This document shows positions 50,171-60,354 of a DNA stretch of 64,000 nt, in pieces. Within the stretch, counting starts at the first letter, position 1; every line of letters begins with the position of its first letter. The position numbers and the translations under genes are program-made. This DNA is from Semisulcospira habei (taxonomy: Eukaryota; Mollusca; Gastropoda; Semisulcospiridae): positions 75,064,727 to 75,128,726 of the forward strand of contig BTPG01000006.1 of NCBI GenBank assembly GCA_036245525.1, in the 5' to 3' direction. The notes beneath the pieces are model-generated. The model was not told the DNA's origin, ran no database searches, and saw nothing but the letters and a program-made list of their open reading frames with translations.

Positions 50171-50826
50171 GATTGACCATGATATTTCAAGGTTGGTGTC
50201 AGAATAGCTTGGCGCCTACAAGTACAAGCGCCAAGCTATTCTGACACCAAAGAAGTACCCAACGGAGAAAGAAACACGCTTAGAAAAAAACGGTACAACA
50301 CAATTTATTAATATTTCGGGTAAATACCCTTTGTCAAAATAGACAAACAAACAGAGACATTATTTGCTACTTATCTTCAGATGCAGAAGGAATGTGGCAA
50401 CTGAAGGTGACGTAAAAAGAAACATTTACACGCGCATTTACTTTTGCTCGCTCCTGCGCGCGCTTACACACACTCTTGTCTCTCGTGTTTAGTTTTTCTC
50501 GGAGTCTTTCTCTTACGATTTTTTTCTTTGACGTCATTTTTACTTTTGTTCTTCCTTTCCTTTTCTTTTCTTTTTCTTTTTACGTCACCTTCAGTTGCCA
50601 CATTCCTTCTGCATCTGAAGATAAGTAGCAAATAATGTCTCTGTTTGTTTGTCTATTTTGACAAAGGGTATTTACCCGAAATATTAATAAATTGTGTTGT
50701 ACCGTTTTTTTCTAAGCGTGTTTCTTTCTCCGTTGGGTACTTCTTTGCATTTCACACGCTTGGCAGTCACCTTTTTGGTCTGGATTGCTTATTCTGACAC
50801 CAACCTTGAAATATCATGGTCGATCC
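50171..50826. repeat. Family C hairpin split by a 540-bp insertion
   Basis: The left arm GATTGACCATGATATTTCAA through CGCCAAGCTATTCTGACACCA ends at 50249. The right end resumes at 50790 with TATTCTGACACCAACCTTGA and AATATCATGGTCGATC. Confidence 0.9.
50250..50789. mobile_element. 540-bp foldback insertion with 13-bp TSD
   Basis: Flanked by TATTCTGACACCA at 50237-50249 and 50790-50802. Terminal arms of about 170 bp (50248-50420 and 50577-50747) are near-perfect reverse complements (AAGAAGTACCCAACGGAGAA and mirror). Loop about 155 bp. The right arm is followed by a 42-bp unpaired tail (GCATTTCACACGCTTGGCAG to GGATTGCT). No coding frame. Confidence 0.88.
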
Positions 50827-50967
50827 ACATCCTGTATTTCAGGGCGTTATAGGCTAAAGCAGTCCACATTTTCGAAAGTGCAGTTCACTTTCATCGTTCG
50901 ACTAAGCCTGATCATTCATTGCCCTATGGTTATTTTTATCTATGAAAACCTCTTGTTGAAAATCATG

Positions 50968-52045
50968 TTATAATAATAATAATAATGAGTACTTGTATAG
51001 CGCCTAACCTCAGATTAGAGCTCTAGGCGCTTAACAAAAACTAATGTACAAAAATAACTAATTACAAAAATGCAATTTACAAAAAGTACAAAAAACAAAA
51101 TACAACGCATACTGTAAACAAGCTATAAAGTCACCATTCAAAAGTGCTACGCTTATGGACTCATACTTGCATTCACACACACACTCACACACACACTACT
51201 TTTAACATAGATAGAGATGACATTAACATGACAGGTGTGTGACAAAGTCATTTGTAGCTGACAGAAAAAATATGGGTCTTTAGGGCTCGCTTGAATGCCT
51301 CTCTCGAATCCACGTATCTCAGTTCGCATGGGAGGTCATTCCAAACAACTGGGCTTTGGTATCTGAATGACCTCTCACCAAACGACTTTGTTTTGACAAG
51401 AGGGATACGTAAAACTCGAGAGTCGGCAGCAGAGCGCAAATTCTGTCTTGAGGGCGTATACAGCTGGAGAAGAGAGGCAAGGTAGTGTGGGCAGGAACAG
51501 GTAATGAGTCATGCATGAAATTTTGTACTGAATCCTAGCTGTTACAGGTAACCAGTGAAGAGCAGACAGATGGGGTGTGATATGATCTGATCTAGGGACT
51601 CTAAGAATCAACCTAGCAGCTGAGTTTTGAATTTTCTGGAGTTTGCCAATCAGACACTGGGAACAGCCAGCCAAAAGAGCATTGCAGTAGTCTAATTTAG
51701 ACAAAACAAAAGCGCAGACAAGTACTTTAGTTGCTTCAGGTGTCAGATAGTGGCGGACTGAAGCAATACGTCGCAGTTCAGTATAGGCGGATCTGCAAAC
51801 GTTCACATGAAGGCGCATGGACAGGTTACTATCAAGTGTGACACCCAGATTTTTTTACATGGGGGGGAGAAGGGGACAGTGGCACCACAGATTTGTAATG
51901 ACTGGGGGAGTGTCAGCGTCTTCGTCAACCTCGGGGAAGCAATGATCATGGCCTCAGTTTTTCCGTCATTCAACTGTAATTTGTTTGAAGCATGTTGGGC
52001 ATAAAAGGGAGAAAACATCCCAATGAAGACAGCTAACCCCACTTA
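50968..52045 (-). pseudogene. Decayed CR1-like LINE 3' fragment
   Basis: Minus strand, 5'-truncated. Frames in order: 52042-51803 (NKLQLNDGKTEAMIIASPR), 51818-51375 (TELRRIASVRHYLTPEATKV, then LDYCNALLAGCSQCLIGKLQ, QNSAARLILRVPRSDHITP and LHWLPVTARIQYKI), and 51439-51248 (RSFRYQSPVVWNDLPCELR, REAFKRALKTHIF). Two frameshifts. The 3' end shows the AGCGCCTAACCTCAG-type UTR and a (TTA)n tail at 50968-50985. No duplication found. Confidence 0.85.
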
Positions 52046-53040
52046 GACAAGGCAGTTAATATAACACAACTTATGAAACTTTCATAACAACATTTACTAA
52101 TATTTTAGAATAAAAATGCAAATACATCCACAATAGACCGCTATAAAGTTCCACTGCCATGATGAACTTTGTACATGCGCAGTGCGCACTACTTTAACCA
52201 CGGCAGTTTACCTTTCTCTGAATTGCTCTCTTTAGTTGGGCTGTGAACCGGCCATGACCCATAATACTGATAAGCACATGCGGGTGATGCCAGACTCCTC
52301 CGAGCTGTAGGCGGGAAGCATAGCGCTCTTTGTTCCTTTTTGAAGGCTGTCAGGCAGGTGATCAGTTTAGTATATTTATAAATTATTATTACCGTGGTTA
52401 AAAAGTTACAATTGTAAATATCATTATGTAAAACTATGCTTGAAAATGTCCTCTTCAAGCTCATGTAAGTTTCTTTTGAAATCCTCTTCAAATTCTGTGG
52501 TTATTACGTGATTAAAATGTGTGTAGTTCAAGGAACTTACCTTCCGCGGTAAACAATGCGGGTGTGTAAAACTGGTTTTCAGTGCCGGATGTATCACTAT
52601 GTGTGTGTGTGCTCTTATCTGATGCATATAATATGTAAAGTATAGCTTCTTAAAGCCATGGAGAATGAACATTCCTTTCCAAGACATTTGGAGGCAGTGA
52701 ATTTTTTGTGTAAGGCTTTGTGGTAGAAGGTCTAGGCGAGCAGTCAAAGACAAAAATAAACCCGTGTTTTTGTGCACTAAATACGCCAGTGATATATTTT
52801 CGTGTTACAACATTGATGTGCTCAATGACCAGGAAGGGAAGCATTCTAAAACATGAAGTGGCAGTGAAGGGGTTAATAGCATTGCATGCTTTTGCACTGT
52901 TTGGCAGCGTAGCATGTTTCTCACTGCATTGAATGTGTACATATATATTCTGTTTGATTTCATTTCCATATCTAGCATGACGATTGACTGCACTGGTACT
53001 GAGTATGTCTGTCATCTTCTTGTTAAAGTGAAGTGAAGGC
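52046..53040 (+). other. Upstream flank of PLAT gene
   Basis: No repeat or exon recognised. An in-frame TGA stands 12 bp before the ATG at 53041, so the first visible exon either starts translation there or has an acceptor inside it. Confidence 0.4.
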
Positions 53041-53206
53041 ATGCTGGCAACAGGAGGCTCATTCATGCAGCAACCCAACACAAACAGTGAGGCCGTTCGG
53101 CGATGCATGACAATCCCGGATGTGCCAAGGTCCAGCCAGCTTAGATACCAGCCACGCCCTCCTTACGCTGCGGGGGCGCCCCAAGTCAGAGCTCGACCAT
53201 CATCTG
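53041..53206 (+). CDS. PLAT gene exon 1 (visible)
   Basis: MLATGGSFMQQPNTNSEAVR to RPPYAAGAPQVRARPSS. Donor G|GTAAGC, phase 1. Start chosen at the first ATG after the in-frame stop. Confidence 0.6.
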
Positions 53207-56200
53207 GTAAGCATGATTACTGTAAGCAGCACCAGTGGCTGCATGCACAGGGGATTTAAGTATTATTATTGATTTGTATGTCTTTCTCTTACCCTCATGT
53301 CAATGATGTTACATATTTTCACTCTGAAGATGTTGCGTCACCAGTTGTACCCCCTCCCTTGTCCCATCTAGTCCAAATGCACTACAGCAAGAGATGGATT
53401 GACCATGATAATTCAAGGGTAGTGCCAGATTAGCTTGGCGCCATCAAGAGCCAAGCTTGTCTGACACAACCCTTGAATTACCATCTGTCTCCTGCAACTG
53501 GTAGATAGGCATCAGGTGACATGTCCAAACTTTGGGAATTATAGTTGAATGGGCTAAGCATGTAGTTTGCATGTTGGGTTAAACAAAAGTTTATATATAA
53601 GTGGTCCTTGACTGTAAGTCATGCATTGGTTGCAAATTTTGTGTTAACCCTTTGGCTGTTGGTAGTGCTTTTTGTAGAGGTGATTCCTGCAGGAATCCTC
53701 TTGACAAAAAGTGCTACCAACATCTAAAGGGTTAAGGACACTCATGCTATCAGTGTTCTGTTGAAAACTTCTTTATTGCGTTATTTGCCAGCTCCCACAT
53801 ACAGGCATTTAGCTGGTGAAAGTCGCCCAGCATGGCATGGACCAAAAGCCCAAAACCCACGCCAATTGGGCCAAATGTACCAAGCTCCAAAGCGCAATCA
53901 TATGCTACTGGACAGCAACCTGCACTTACCTTATGCCTGTGAGGATTTTGAAAAAATTGTGTGTGCATGTGCTGTTGTGTGTTGAGAGTATTTTTCTTTT
54001 GTTTATCATTTATGCCGTATTGACACCATCATTTTCTGTGTGTATGGGGAGAGAGGGGGATGGGTGGATGTTTGTGTGTGTGTGTTTGTGGGGGGGGGGG
54101 GGGGAGGGGATTGGCGGGACAGAGTTTTCTGATAATGGAACAGAGTATTTTGACCTAGTGCCAGTGTTTGAATTAGCCTTAGAACTACTTGTATTTGTAT
54201 GCATGTGCAGTTTGGGGTTATTATAAAAGGCCATATAACACTTTTTCATAGGTCACTTTTTATTATGGAGATTAATTTTGTGCAGTTAGCACTTTCTCTG
54301 CACAAAATTAATCTCCATAATAAAAACGTTTGGTATAACTGGCCCCCCAGCCCCACCCCACCCCCCAAAATTGAACTCCTTGCATAATGTCACGTCCAGA
54401 TTTAAATATGATTAATTGTTCGACAGCTCGCAAGATGGAAGCCTTTGTGAACTCAACTTTGGGGTACCCCCGTGTGGAGAACGGCAAGAGTGCTCCCATC
54501 CCTTCCTACGATCCCATGCTGGATCCTAACCTTGTGGAGTACTTTGAGCGACGCTTTGGCACAATGCAGATGGAGGAACTCAAACGGCAGGTGAGTTATT
54601 TGTGGCACATTGAAACTTTTGGTATTTTAATATTAACCCCCTTACAGTTGACACAGACTGTGTTTCTGCGGTCTTTGTTAATTTAGCGCCAAAGAGCTAG
54701 AGTCATCCAGGGAACTTGGATACAAGTTGGTGTCAGCAAGTCATAGATCCTCATGCACCCCTGCAGTCGCAGGGGTCCATGAGGATCTATGTCTCTTGCA
54801 GATGGATCACGTTCACTTTGCCTCAGTGGTGAAGGAGTTAACCCCTTTGTGCTTGCAGCCACTGTTACAGTTGACAGTATTGATGGTTGCATGCACAAAG
54901 GGGCTAATCCCTTGGTCACTGGCCATGGTTTGTGCGTCTGAAATTAGCGTAAATATAACATTCAAGCTCTCACACATCGATCCACAGATGTAAAATGGCA
55001 TCAGCACGAGGCATAAAACCGCATGAACTCCTGTGAGGGCTCATGAAATTGTATGCCTCGTGCTTCTTTTATGCCAGATGCAGTTTGGGGATATTCACTT
55101 CTTCTTGGCAGAGGAGAATGGAACAATCAAATTCTGCCCCCAGAATAGTGTGGCCTAGGATCTCATGCATCCAATGACGCATTACTGGTAGCTGTAAAAT
55201 TCCTGTACACCCTGTGGCAATTGATTGTGTCATTTGCTTGTTAAAATTAACAGTTCCTCCCCCCCCCCCCCCCCCACCACACACACACACACACACAATC
55301 ACACCCATGCCCCCCCCCCCTCCACCACCACCCCCTCCCCCCCCCCTACTTCATTTGATTTCCTTGTCAGTAGTGCTTTTTGTCAAGGTGATTCTGGCAG
55401 GAATCATCTTAATAACAGGGCAATAACAGCCAAAGGGCTAACAGGTTAAGTGTTATTTTAAACACAGATAATTGGACAATAAAACAGCCCTGAAAGTCTA
55501 AAATTTTGCCCACCAGCCTTTGGCTAGTGACTTCCAAGTTTTACTAGCCAAACTGAAAATGTTACTAGCCAAAACTGAAAATTTTACTACTGAAAATAGC
55601 CCCCCAACTCAACAATATAATGTACCACAAGTGTTTGACACCCAATGTTAGAGAGTGTTTTCTGCCCAGAGGCATTGAGAACAAATATTTGAACAGATAA
55701 TCATAACCAAGTTAATGTTTATGTCCTGACTTCAGGCTTTTGATAGTATCAAGTGGAGAAATAACTGACAAAGTCCCCATGTGAACTGTGGTGGGATTTT
55801 TTATTTATTTATTTTTTGTAAGTAGAGCTGGGCTTCTGTTTGCACAACAGGTTAAAGGGTCTGTAGACCTCCAGGTATAAATTTTAGAGGGTATACAGAC
55901 CCCCATCCTAGCATTATAGAGGGTCCGCAGATTTATTTAAGAAAAACTGCATCATCTGTATGTTCCTTAAAATAAATTATCCACACCCGGGTCTGCCCTG
56001 GGGGTCTTGGGTGGGGTTAACTACATTTTAGTTCCCAGGGTCACCCTGGTGAGCCCCACAGACAGGGTGTGTTTTTTTCTGGGGCATGTGTTTCTGTCTA
56101 CCCTTGGTCCATTCACCTGTATTTGTCTTTTTAAAACTCTCCCAACTGTCTGCACTGCCTGTAGCTCTTGATATTGGATGTGTGTTGCTAAATGGTCTTA

Positions 56201-59200
56201 GATTTATTTAGGCCCCATCGCGTAGGTTTATTTAACGTATTGGACCGGCTGGCGACATACATTCAATATTCTGTTTCTTTCTTTTTTTTCACAAGCAGTG
56301 CAGGCAACCTATCTGGTTTGTGAGTATCTCAGTATAACTCGAGGCAAATTTGTATCGTTACATTGTTGTGTAATGTTCTGTGCATCTACTGTGGGAATTC
56401 AGGGTATTTACCCGACCACATATAGTAATGCACCTTCGTGTTTGTGTATGTATGTTTCTCCTGCCTACTTCCTAAGTTCCGGAGAAAGACATGGGTTATA
56501 TAAGAGACCTGATGCATCCTTTTTAGGGATGTAGATGATCGTCTTGTTCTATACCTGCGTATTTCTCTGTGGGCTGGCGAATGGGTGCCTGATAGGCGGG
56601 GGCAGGGGATCTAACTGTTCGTCTGTCCAGCGCTGAGTGATTCCCCTTGGTTTGTTGTACAATTCTGCCAGCGCTAGCCTCACCTATCTGGTTTGTGAGT
56701 ATCTCAGTATAACTCGAGGCAAATTTGTATCGTTACATTGTTGTGTAATGTTCTGTGCATCTACTGTGGGAATTCAGGGTATTTACCCGACCACATATAG
56801 TAATGCACCTTCGTGTTTGTGTATGTATGTTTCTCCTGCCTACTTCCTAAGTTCCGGAGAAAGACATGGGTTATATAAGAGACCTGATGCATCCTTTTTA
56901 GGGATGTAGATGATCGTCTTGTTCTATACCTGCGTATTTCTCTGTGGGCTGGCGAATGGGTGCCTGATAGGCGGGGGCAGGGGATCTAACTGTTCGTCTG
57001 TCCAGCGCTGAGTGATTCCCCTTGGTTTGTTGTACAATTCTGCCAGCGCTAGCCTCACCTATCTGGTTTGTGAGCAGGCACATCCTGAGAAAGCCTTGTT
57101 GCTGTCGGGACGATAAACAATGTACAATCAATCAATCATTAAAATAAATTATCTCATTTCGCTCTCTCCTCTTTAAATGTACCCCACCCGGGTCTGCCCT
57201 GGGGGACTTGGGTGGGGTTAGGTATTTTTTAGTTCCCAGGGTCACCCTGGTCAGCCCCACAGGGTGGGGTTTTCTCTCTATTCTGGGGCATGTGTTTCTG
57301 TCTACCCTTTGTCCATTCACCTGTATTTGCCTTTTTAAAACTCTCCCTACTGTCTGCACTGCCTGTAGCTCTTGATATTGGATGTGTGTTGCTAAATGGT
57401 CTTAGCTTTATTTAGGCCCCATGTGTTAGGTTTATTTAACGTATTTGACCGGCTGGCGACATACATTCAATGTTCTGTTGTTATTTTTTTTTTCACAAGC
57501 AGTGCAGGCACGTCCTGAGAAAGCCTTGTTGCTGTCGGGACGTTAAGCAATGTACAATCAATCTTTAAATGTGTTGTGACAGTGTGTGTGTGTCCTTTCC
57601 ATGATCTGATTCTTTAACTGGTGAGCTATCGCGCAAAAGCCCGTCTCCCTAGCTCTCTCACACACAGAAAAAAAAAATCTATTTATTTATTTGTATGATC
57701 GTTTGATAATGTATTGTAACAGAGAATATAGCGTTTTCTGCTGAACGCGGCAGATTGACAACCAAAGTGTGACTTGTCTAAACTCTGTGTGTTTGTGTGT
57801 GTGTGTGTGTGTAAACTGATGTACTTCAAAGTTTGTTTTACCCGTTTAACCACTCAGAACTGAGACGTGTTTCTCCAATTTTTGCCTAATAACTGTGTAC
57901 CAGAAGATGGATCGATCACGATTTAAAAAAAACTGACAAACTTATTTCTGTTCAAATTTCTGGACTTGCTTTTTGAGTTTGCCTCAGTGCTCATTGCGCA
58001 TGCCATTCGAGTGGCGTCATGCTTTAGCCATGGAAATACTCAGCACAGTCATGGACTCTGAAAACTGTGTCGTAGCGGCGGTGCCGCCACACACGGCCCA
58101 AGGGTAGCATTTCTGATTTCTGGTACTGTCGCTTGTTGATGGAGATGGCGATGTCGAAGTGCAACTTTCTGCTTAGCGATTATCAAGATCAGACGGTGCC
58201 GGATTGAAGAATCCGAAGCATTCCAGCTCTTCCTTTGCTTTTTCTCCGCCATGTACAACTTCGTTCTAGATCGAAAGCGAAACGCACGATGCCGTATCCC
58301 ATAATAGTATGTACGGTGACGTCACAGCAAGTAACGCGTTCAACATGTAGCGCGCACTTTGTAATAACATGCTGACACCACACATAAACTAACAGTTTGC
58401 CCGCCCTGTTACACTCGCACGGACGCCGGCTACGGGTCGATTCTGAACGCAGCCGCGACTGAGCGAGCCGCTAAACGAACCAAATCGTCACTAAAAATAG
58501 AACGACTGTCACTGACCACTGTTATGGTACGCACAGTTCGAGTGACGTGTTCGGCTACTGCCCCAAAGTGATGTTAGAGGCAACTCGCGGTGCGGTCAGG
58601 TCACGCGTCGGCGTACCTGATGTTCGGCTGGTGGTTAGCCGTTGGATTGGAAAACGCACGAGCGCACTCGCATTTGGCGAGTGTGTATTTTTTTTTACTC
58701 GCCAAATAAAAAATTCACTCGCCATGGCGAGTAAATTACTCGCCATTTTCAGGGCTGTAAAATATGAAACGTGTTTGCTGTGTTTTGTTACCAGCACCTG
58801 TATCGACGCTTCAGACCGCACAGTGCAGGCAGCCTTACCACAGGGAGAAACTCCCGACTGAGAAACGGGAAAAGTGGAAAGAAAAAGGCATCTGGAGATG
58901 TTTTATACAAAGTTTCCATCACCACGGGAGACCAGAAAAACTGTGGCACTGATGCAAAGGTAGGAAGTTTGTCTGGATGAAAGAATTCTTGATTTAAGAC
59001 ACCTTTTAAGCGCCGTAAGAAAGCAAAGTGTCCTCTGGCTTATGTCAGCCTTAGTTGGCTCGCGCAACAGGCAGATCTAGAAGTGGCAGTTGTCTACTGA
59101 ACCATACCAGTGCAAGATCTGTCATGGTAGTGACCGGGGAGGGGGTGGGGGGTGGGGGGGGGGTTGTTGGCGGGAGGGGATGATCCAGAATTGATTGGCA

Positions 59201-59607
59201 CATATAGCTGCCAAGCTGATCTGGCACAACCTTTGAACAGTTGTGGTCTATCCACCCCTTGCATCCCTTGTTGTACCATGTCGGGGTTGAAATTTTGTTT
59301 TTAGCACAGATGCTTCACCAGATACACTGGTAGAGCCAAAGCATCTTTGTGAAAACAAAACGTTTTTCAATTTCTTTTTCTATTTTGTAGGTAGTGCTTT
59401 TTGATTTTCTTCAATATTTTGTTTTTGTCTCAGGTGTTCATCAAGATCAAAGGAACAAAAGGAAAACTTCCCAAGACAAGGCTGACCAAAAAGGCTGGGT
59501 CTGTGAAATCCAACAAGGGGGTGTCTTTTCGTTTCGCCAAAGGATCTACACACGTTTTCAAAATCCACGGTCCTGAAATTGGAAACGTGCAGTCTCTTTT
59601 CATAGAG
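53041..59607 (+). CDS. PLAT/LH2-domain protein, LOXHD1-like (5' exons; 3' end not found)
   Basis: Four exons (53041-53206, 54427-54590, 58795-58959, 59434-59607) with GT-AG boundaries and compatible phases (1, 0, 0, 0), giving 223 codons. The N-terminal 165 residues are polar and rich in Arg/Pro/Ser. They include RKMEAFVNSTLGYPRVENGK, DPMLDPNLVEYFERRFG and a Lys/Arg-rich GRNSRLRNGKSGKKKASGD. I recognise no domain there. Next comes the start of a PLAT beta-sandwich: VLYKVSITTGDQKNCGTDAK, then VFIKIKGTKGKLPKTRLT, FAKGSTHVFKIHGPEIGNVQ and SLFIE. PLAT domains bind membranes or proteins. In LOXHD1 many are strung together and the protein acts in sensory hair-cell function. The domain is unfinished at the last exon, so more exons lie beyond. 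Other PLAT proteins cannot be excluded. Confidence 0.78.
53395..53484. repeat. Hairpin, family C, partly decayed
   Basis: GGATTGACCATGATAATTCA and GACACAACCCTTGAATTACC. In intron 1 of the PLAT gene. Confidence 0.7.
53644..53735. repeat. Full-length hairpin, family D
   Basis: TTAACCCTTTGGCTGTTGGT to CCAACATCTAAAGGGTTAA, 92 bp, centre CCTGCAGG, arms about 43 bp. Confidence 0.9.
54258..54325. repeat. Perfect-arm hairpin 100 bp upstream of PLAT exon 2
   Basis: TTTTATTATGGAGATTAATT... (54258-54285) and its exact mirror (54298-54325), with a 12-nt loop. No family relative seen in the window. Not TTAACCC-bounded. Confidence 0.85.
54427..54590 (+). CDS. PLAT gene exon 2
   Basis: Acceptor TTGTTCGACAG. 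Encodes RKMEAFVNSTLGYPRVENGK to GTMQMEELKRQ. Donor CAG|GTGAGT, phase 0. Confidence 0.82.
54736..54799. repeat. Palindrome, family A
   Basis: GCAAGTCATAGATCCTCATG mirrored by CATGAGGATCTATGTCTCTT around CCCCTGCAGTCGCAGGGG. Confidence 0.85.
54838..54907. repeat. TTAA-type hairpin, family F
   Basis: TTAACCCCTTTGTGCTTGCA to GCATGCACAAAGGGGCTAA. Interior CAGCCACTGTTACAGTTGAC. A half copy may be at about 53213-53258. Confidence 0.82.
55004..55063. repeat. Palindrome, family A variant
   Basis: GCACGAGGCATAAAACCGCA mirrored by TGAAATTGTATGCCTCGTGC. Both arms carry CGAG/CTCG instead of AGAG/CTCT, i.e. a mirrored change. Confidence 0.8.
55257..55345. repeat. C-tract and (AC)n microsatellites
   Basis: C homopolymers interrupted by (CA) repeats and CCACCACCA. 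Confidence 0.9.
55366..55442. repeat. Hairpin, family D, decayed
   Basis: CAGTAGTGCTTTTTGTCAAG, GATTCTGGCAGGAATC and GCCAAAGGGCTAA. Confidence 0.65.
55490..55970. other. Intron with TTTGGCTAGT-type repeats
   Basis: At 55510-55590 there are repeated inverted and direct CTAGCCAAA/TTTGGCTAGT words. A comparable arrangement with GGCGAGT occurs at 58672-58740. No exon recognised. Confidence 0.4.
55981..57138 (+). mobile_element. SINE copy 5, with 14-bp TSD, interrupted
   Basis: Flanked by TTAAAATAAATTAT at 55967-55980 and 57139-57152. SINE sequence runs 55981-56306 and 57075-57138. Between them is a 768-bp insertion. Confidence 0.92.
56307..57074. mobile_element. Exact tandem dimer of a 375-bp unit inserted in SINE
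   Basis: Units 56307-56681 and 56682-57056 read identical by eye, followed by the first 18 bp again (57057-57074). The insertion is bounded by a 6-bp duplication CAGGCA (56301-56306 and 57075-57080). Each unit contains TTATATAAGAGACC (TATA-box-like) and the palindrome GGGTATTTACCC. No protein of note, no canonical hammerhead core (CTGANGA) on either strand. Confidence 0.88.
57181..57561 (+). mobile_element. SINE copy 4, full length with 11-bp TSD
   Basis: 381 bp, flanked by TCTTTAAATGT at 57170-57180 and 57562-57572. It starts ACCCCACCCGGGTCTGCCCT, with GGACGTTAA at 57538-57546. Only 28 bp downstream of SINE copy 5's duplication. Confidence 0.92.
57573..58794. other. PLAT gene intron; GGCGAGT hairpins
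   Basis: No exon or large element. At 58672-58740 the word TTTGGCGAGT and its inverse ACTCGCCAAA recur four times, including ACTCGCCATGGCGAGT. Confidence 0.45.
58795..58959 (+). CDS. PLAT gene exon 3: PLAT strand 1
   Basis: Acceptor TTTTGTTACCAG. Encodes HLYRRFRPHSAGSLTTGRNS, then the basic linker and VLYKVSITTGDQKNCGTDAK. Donor AAG|GTAGGA, phase 0. Confidence 0.85.
59434..59607 (+). CDS. PLAT gene exon 4: PLAT middle
   Basis: Acceptor TTTTTGTCTCAG. Encodes VFIKIKGTKGKLPKTRLTKK to NVQSLFIE. Donor GAG|GTAGGC, phase 0. Confidence 0.87.
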
Positions 59608-59751
59608 GTAGGCGTTAGTGGCTACACACACCTGTGGGTTTAGTTTCTTTATTAACCCATATCTTACTGAGGCTGAAAGCTTTTAATTTGTACACTGCCA
59701 TATGCATGCTACATTATAGTACTTACAGATAAGGATATAGACCAATGGCTT

Positions 59752-59817
59752 TAGTTCAAGGGTGGTGCCAGAATAGCTTGGCACCTAGAGGCCTATTCTG
59801 GCACTACCCTTGAACTA
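59752..59817. repeat. Hairpin, family C
   Basis: TAGTTCAAGGGTGGTGCCAG mirrored by TCTGGCACTACCCTTGAACT. With its flanks it is a close copy of 25660-25893 in the E78 intron. Confidence 0.85.
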
Positions 59818-60091
59818 TTTTAGTCAAACTTATTTCACACACTGGTGTATTCTGAATGATAAGGGTTAATTTAATATTGTGTGTGTTTAAAGACACACTT
59901 TTCCCGTACCTTGAAGAAAATGTAATTGTTTTTGATGTCATTATTTCTCCATTTCTTATCCCCTTGCCTCCTATTCAAACTTAAAACTCCTGATGTAAGA
60001 GACAGTAAACGACGGATGGTCACTCAAGTGAGGAGGAAGACCTTTACCTTGAACCACTTCACTGATGAGAAAAATTAAACACCACCCAGCT

Positions 60092-60157
60092 GCAGGGGGT
60101 ATAGATCCTCATGAGCCCCTGCAGTTGTGGGTGCTCATGAGGATCTATGCCTCTTGC
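60092..60157. repeat. Palindrome, family A
   Basis: GGGGTATAGATCCTCATGAG mirrored by CTCATGAGGATCTATGCCTC about CCCCTGCAGTTGTGGG. Preceded by AACACCACCCAGCTGCA, as in the next copy. Confidence 0.85.
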
Positions 60158-60354
60158 TGAAACCACTTTTTATCTGGTGTTTTTTTTTTTTGTTTTTTTT
60201 TTTTTGGTTGGCTTGAGATCCTTGATGTTGAAGTGACAATAACTTTGAAAAAAAAAAAATCTGCATCCACTGGCAGTAAATGGGTTAACACATTGCTGAT
60301 GGCAAACGAGAAATTCTTGAACACCGCACATCAAAAATTGAACACCACCCAGCT

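Noticed and set aside
54010..54226. Frames near the G tract at 54091
   Set aside because: Low complexity and overlapping on both strands, with no splice-compatible link to the PLAT exons.
56307..56681. Hammerhead ribozyme in the 375-bp unit
   Set aside because: No CTGANGA...GAAA core found on either strand by eye; other ribozyme types were not excluded.
56307..57074. Ordinary LTR pair
   Set aside because: The units are directly adjacent with no internal region, and the ends are not TG...CA; they overlap by 18 bp instead.
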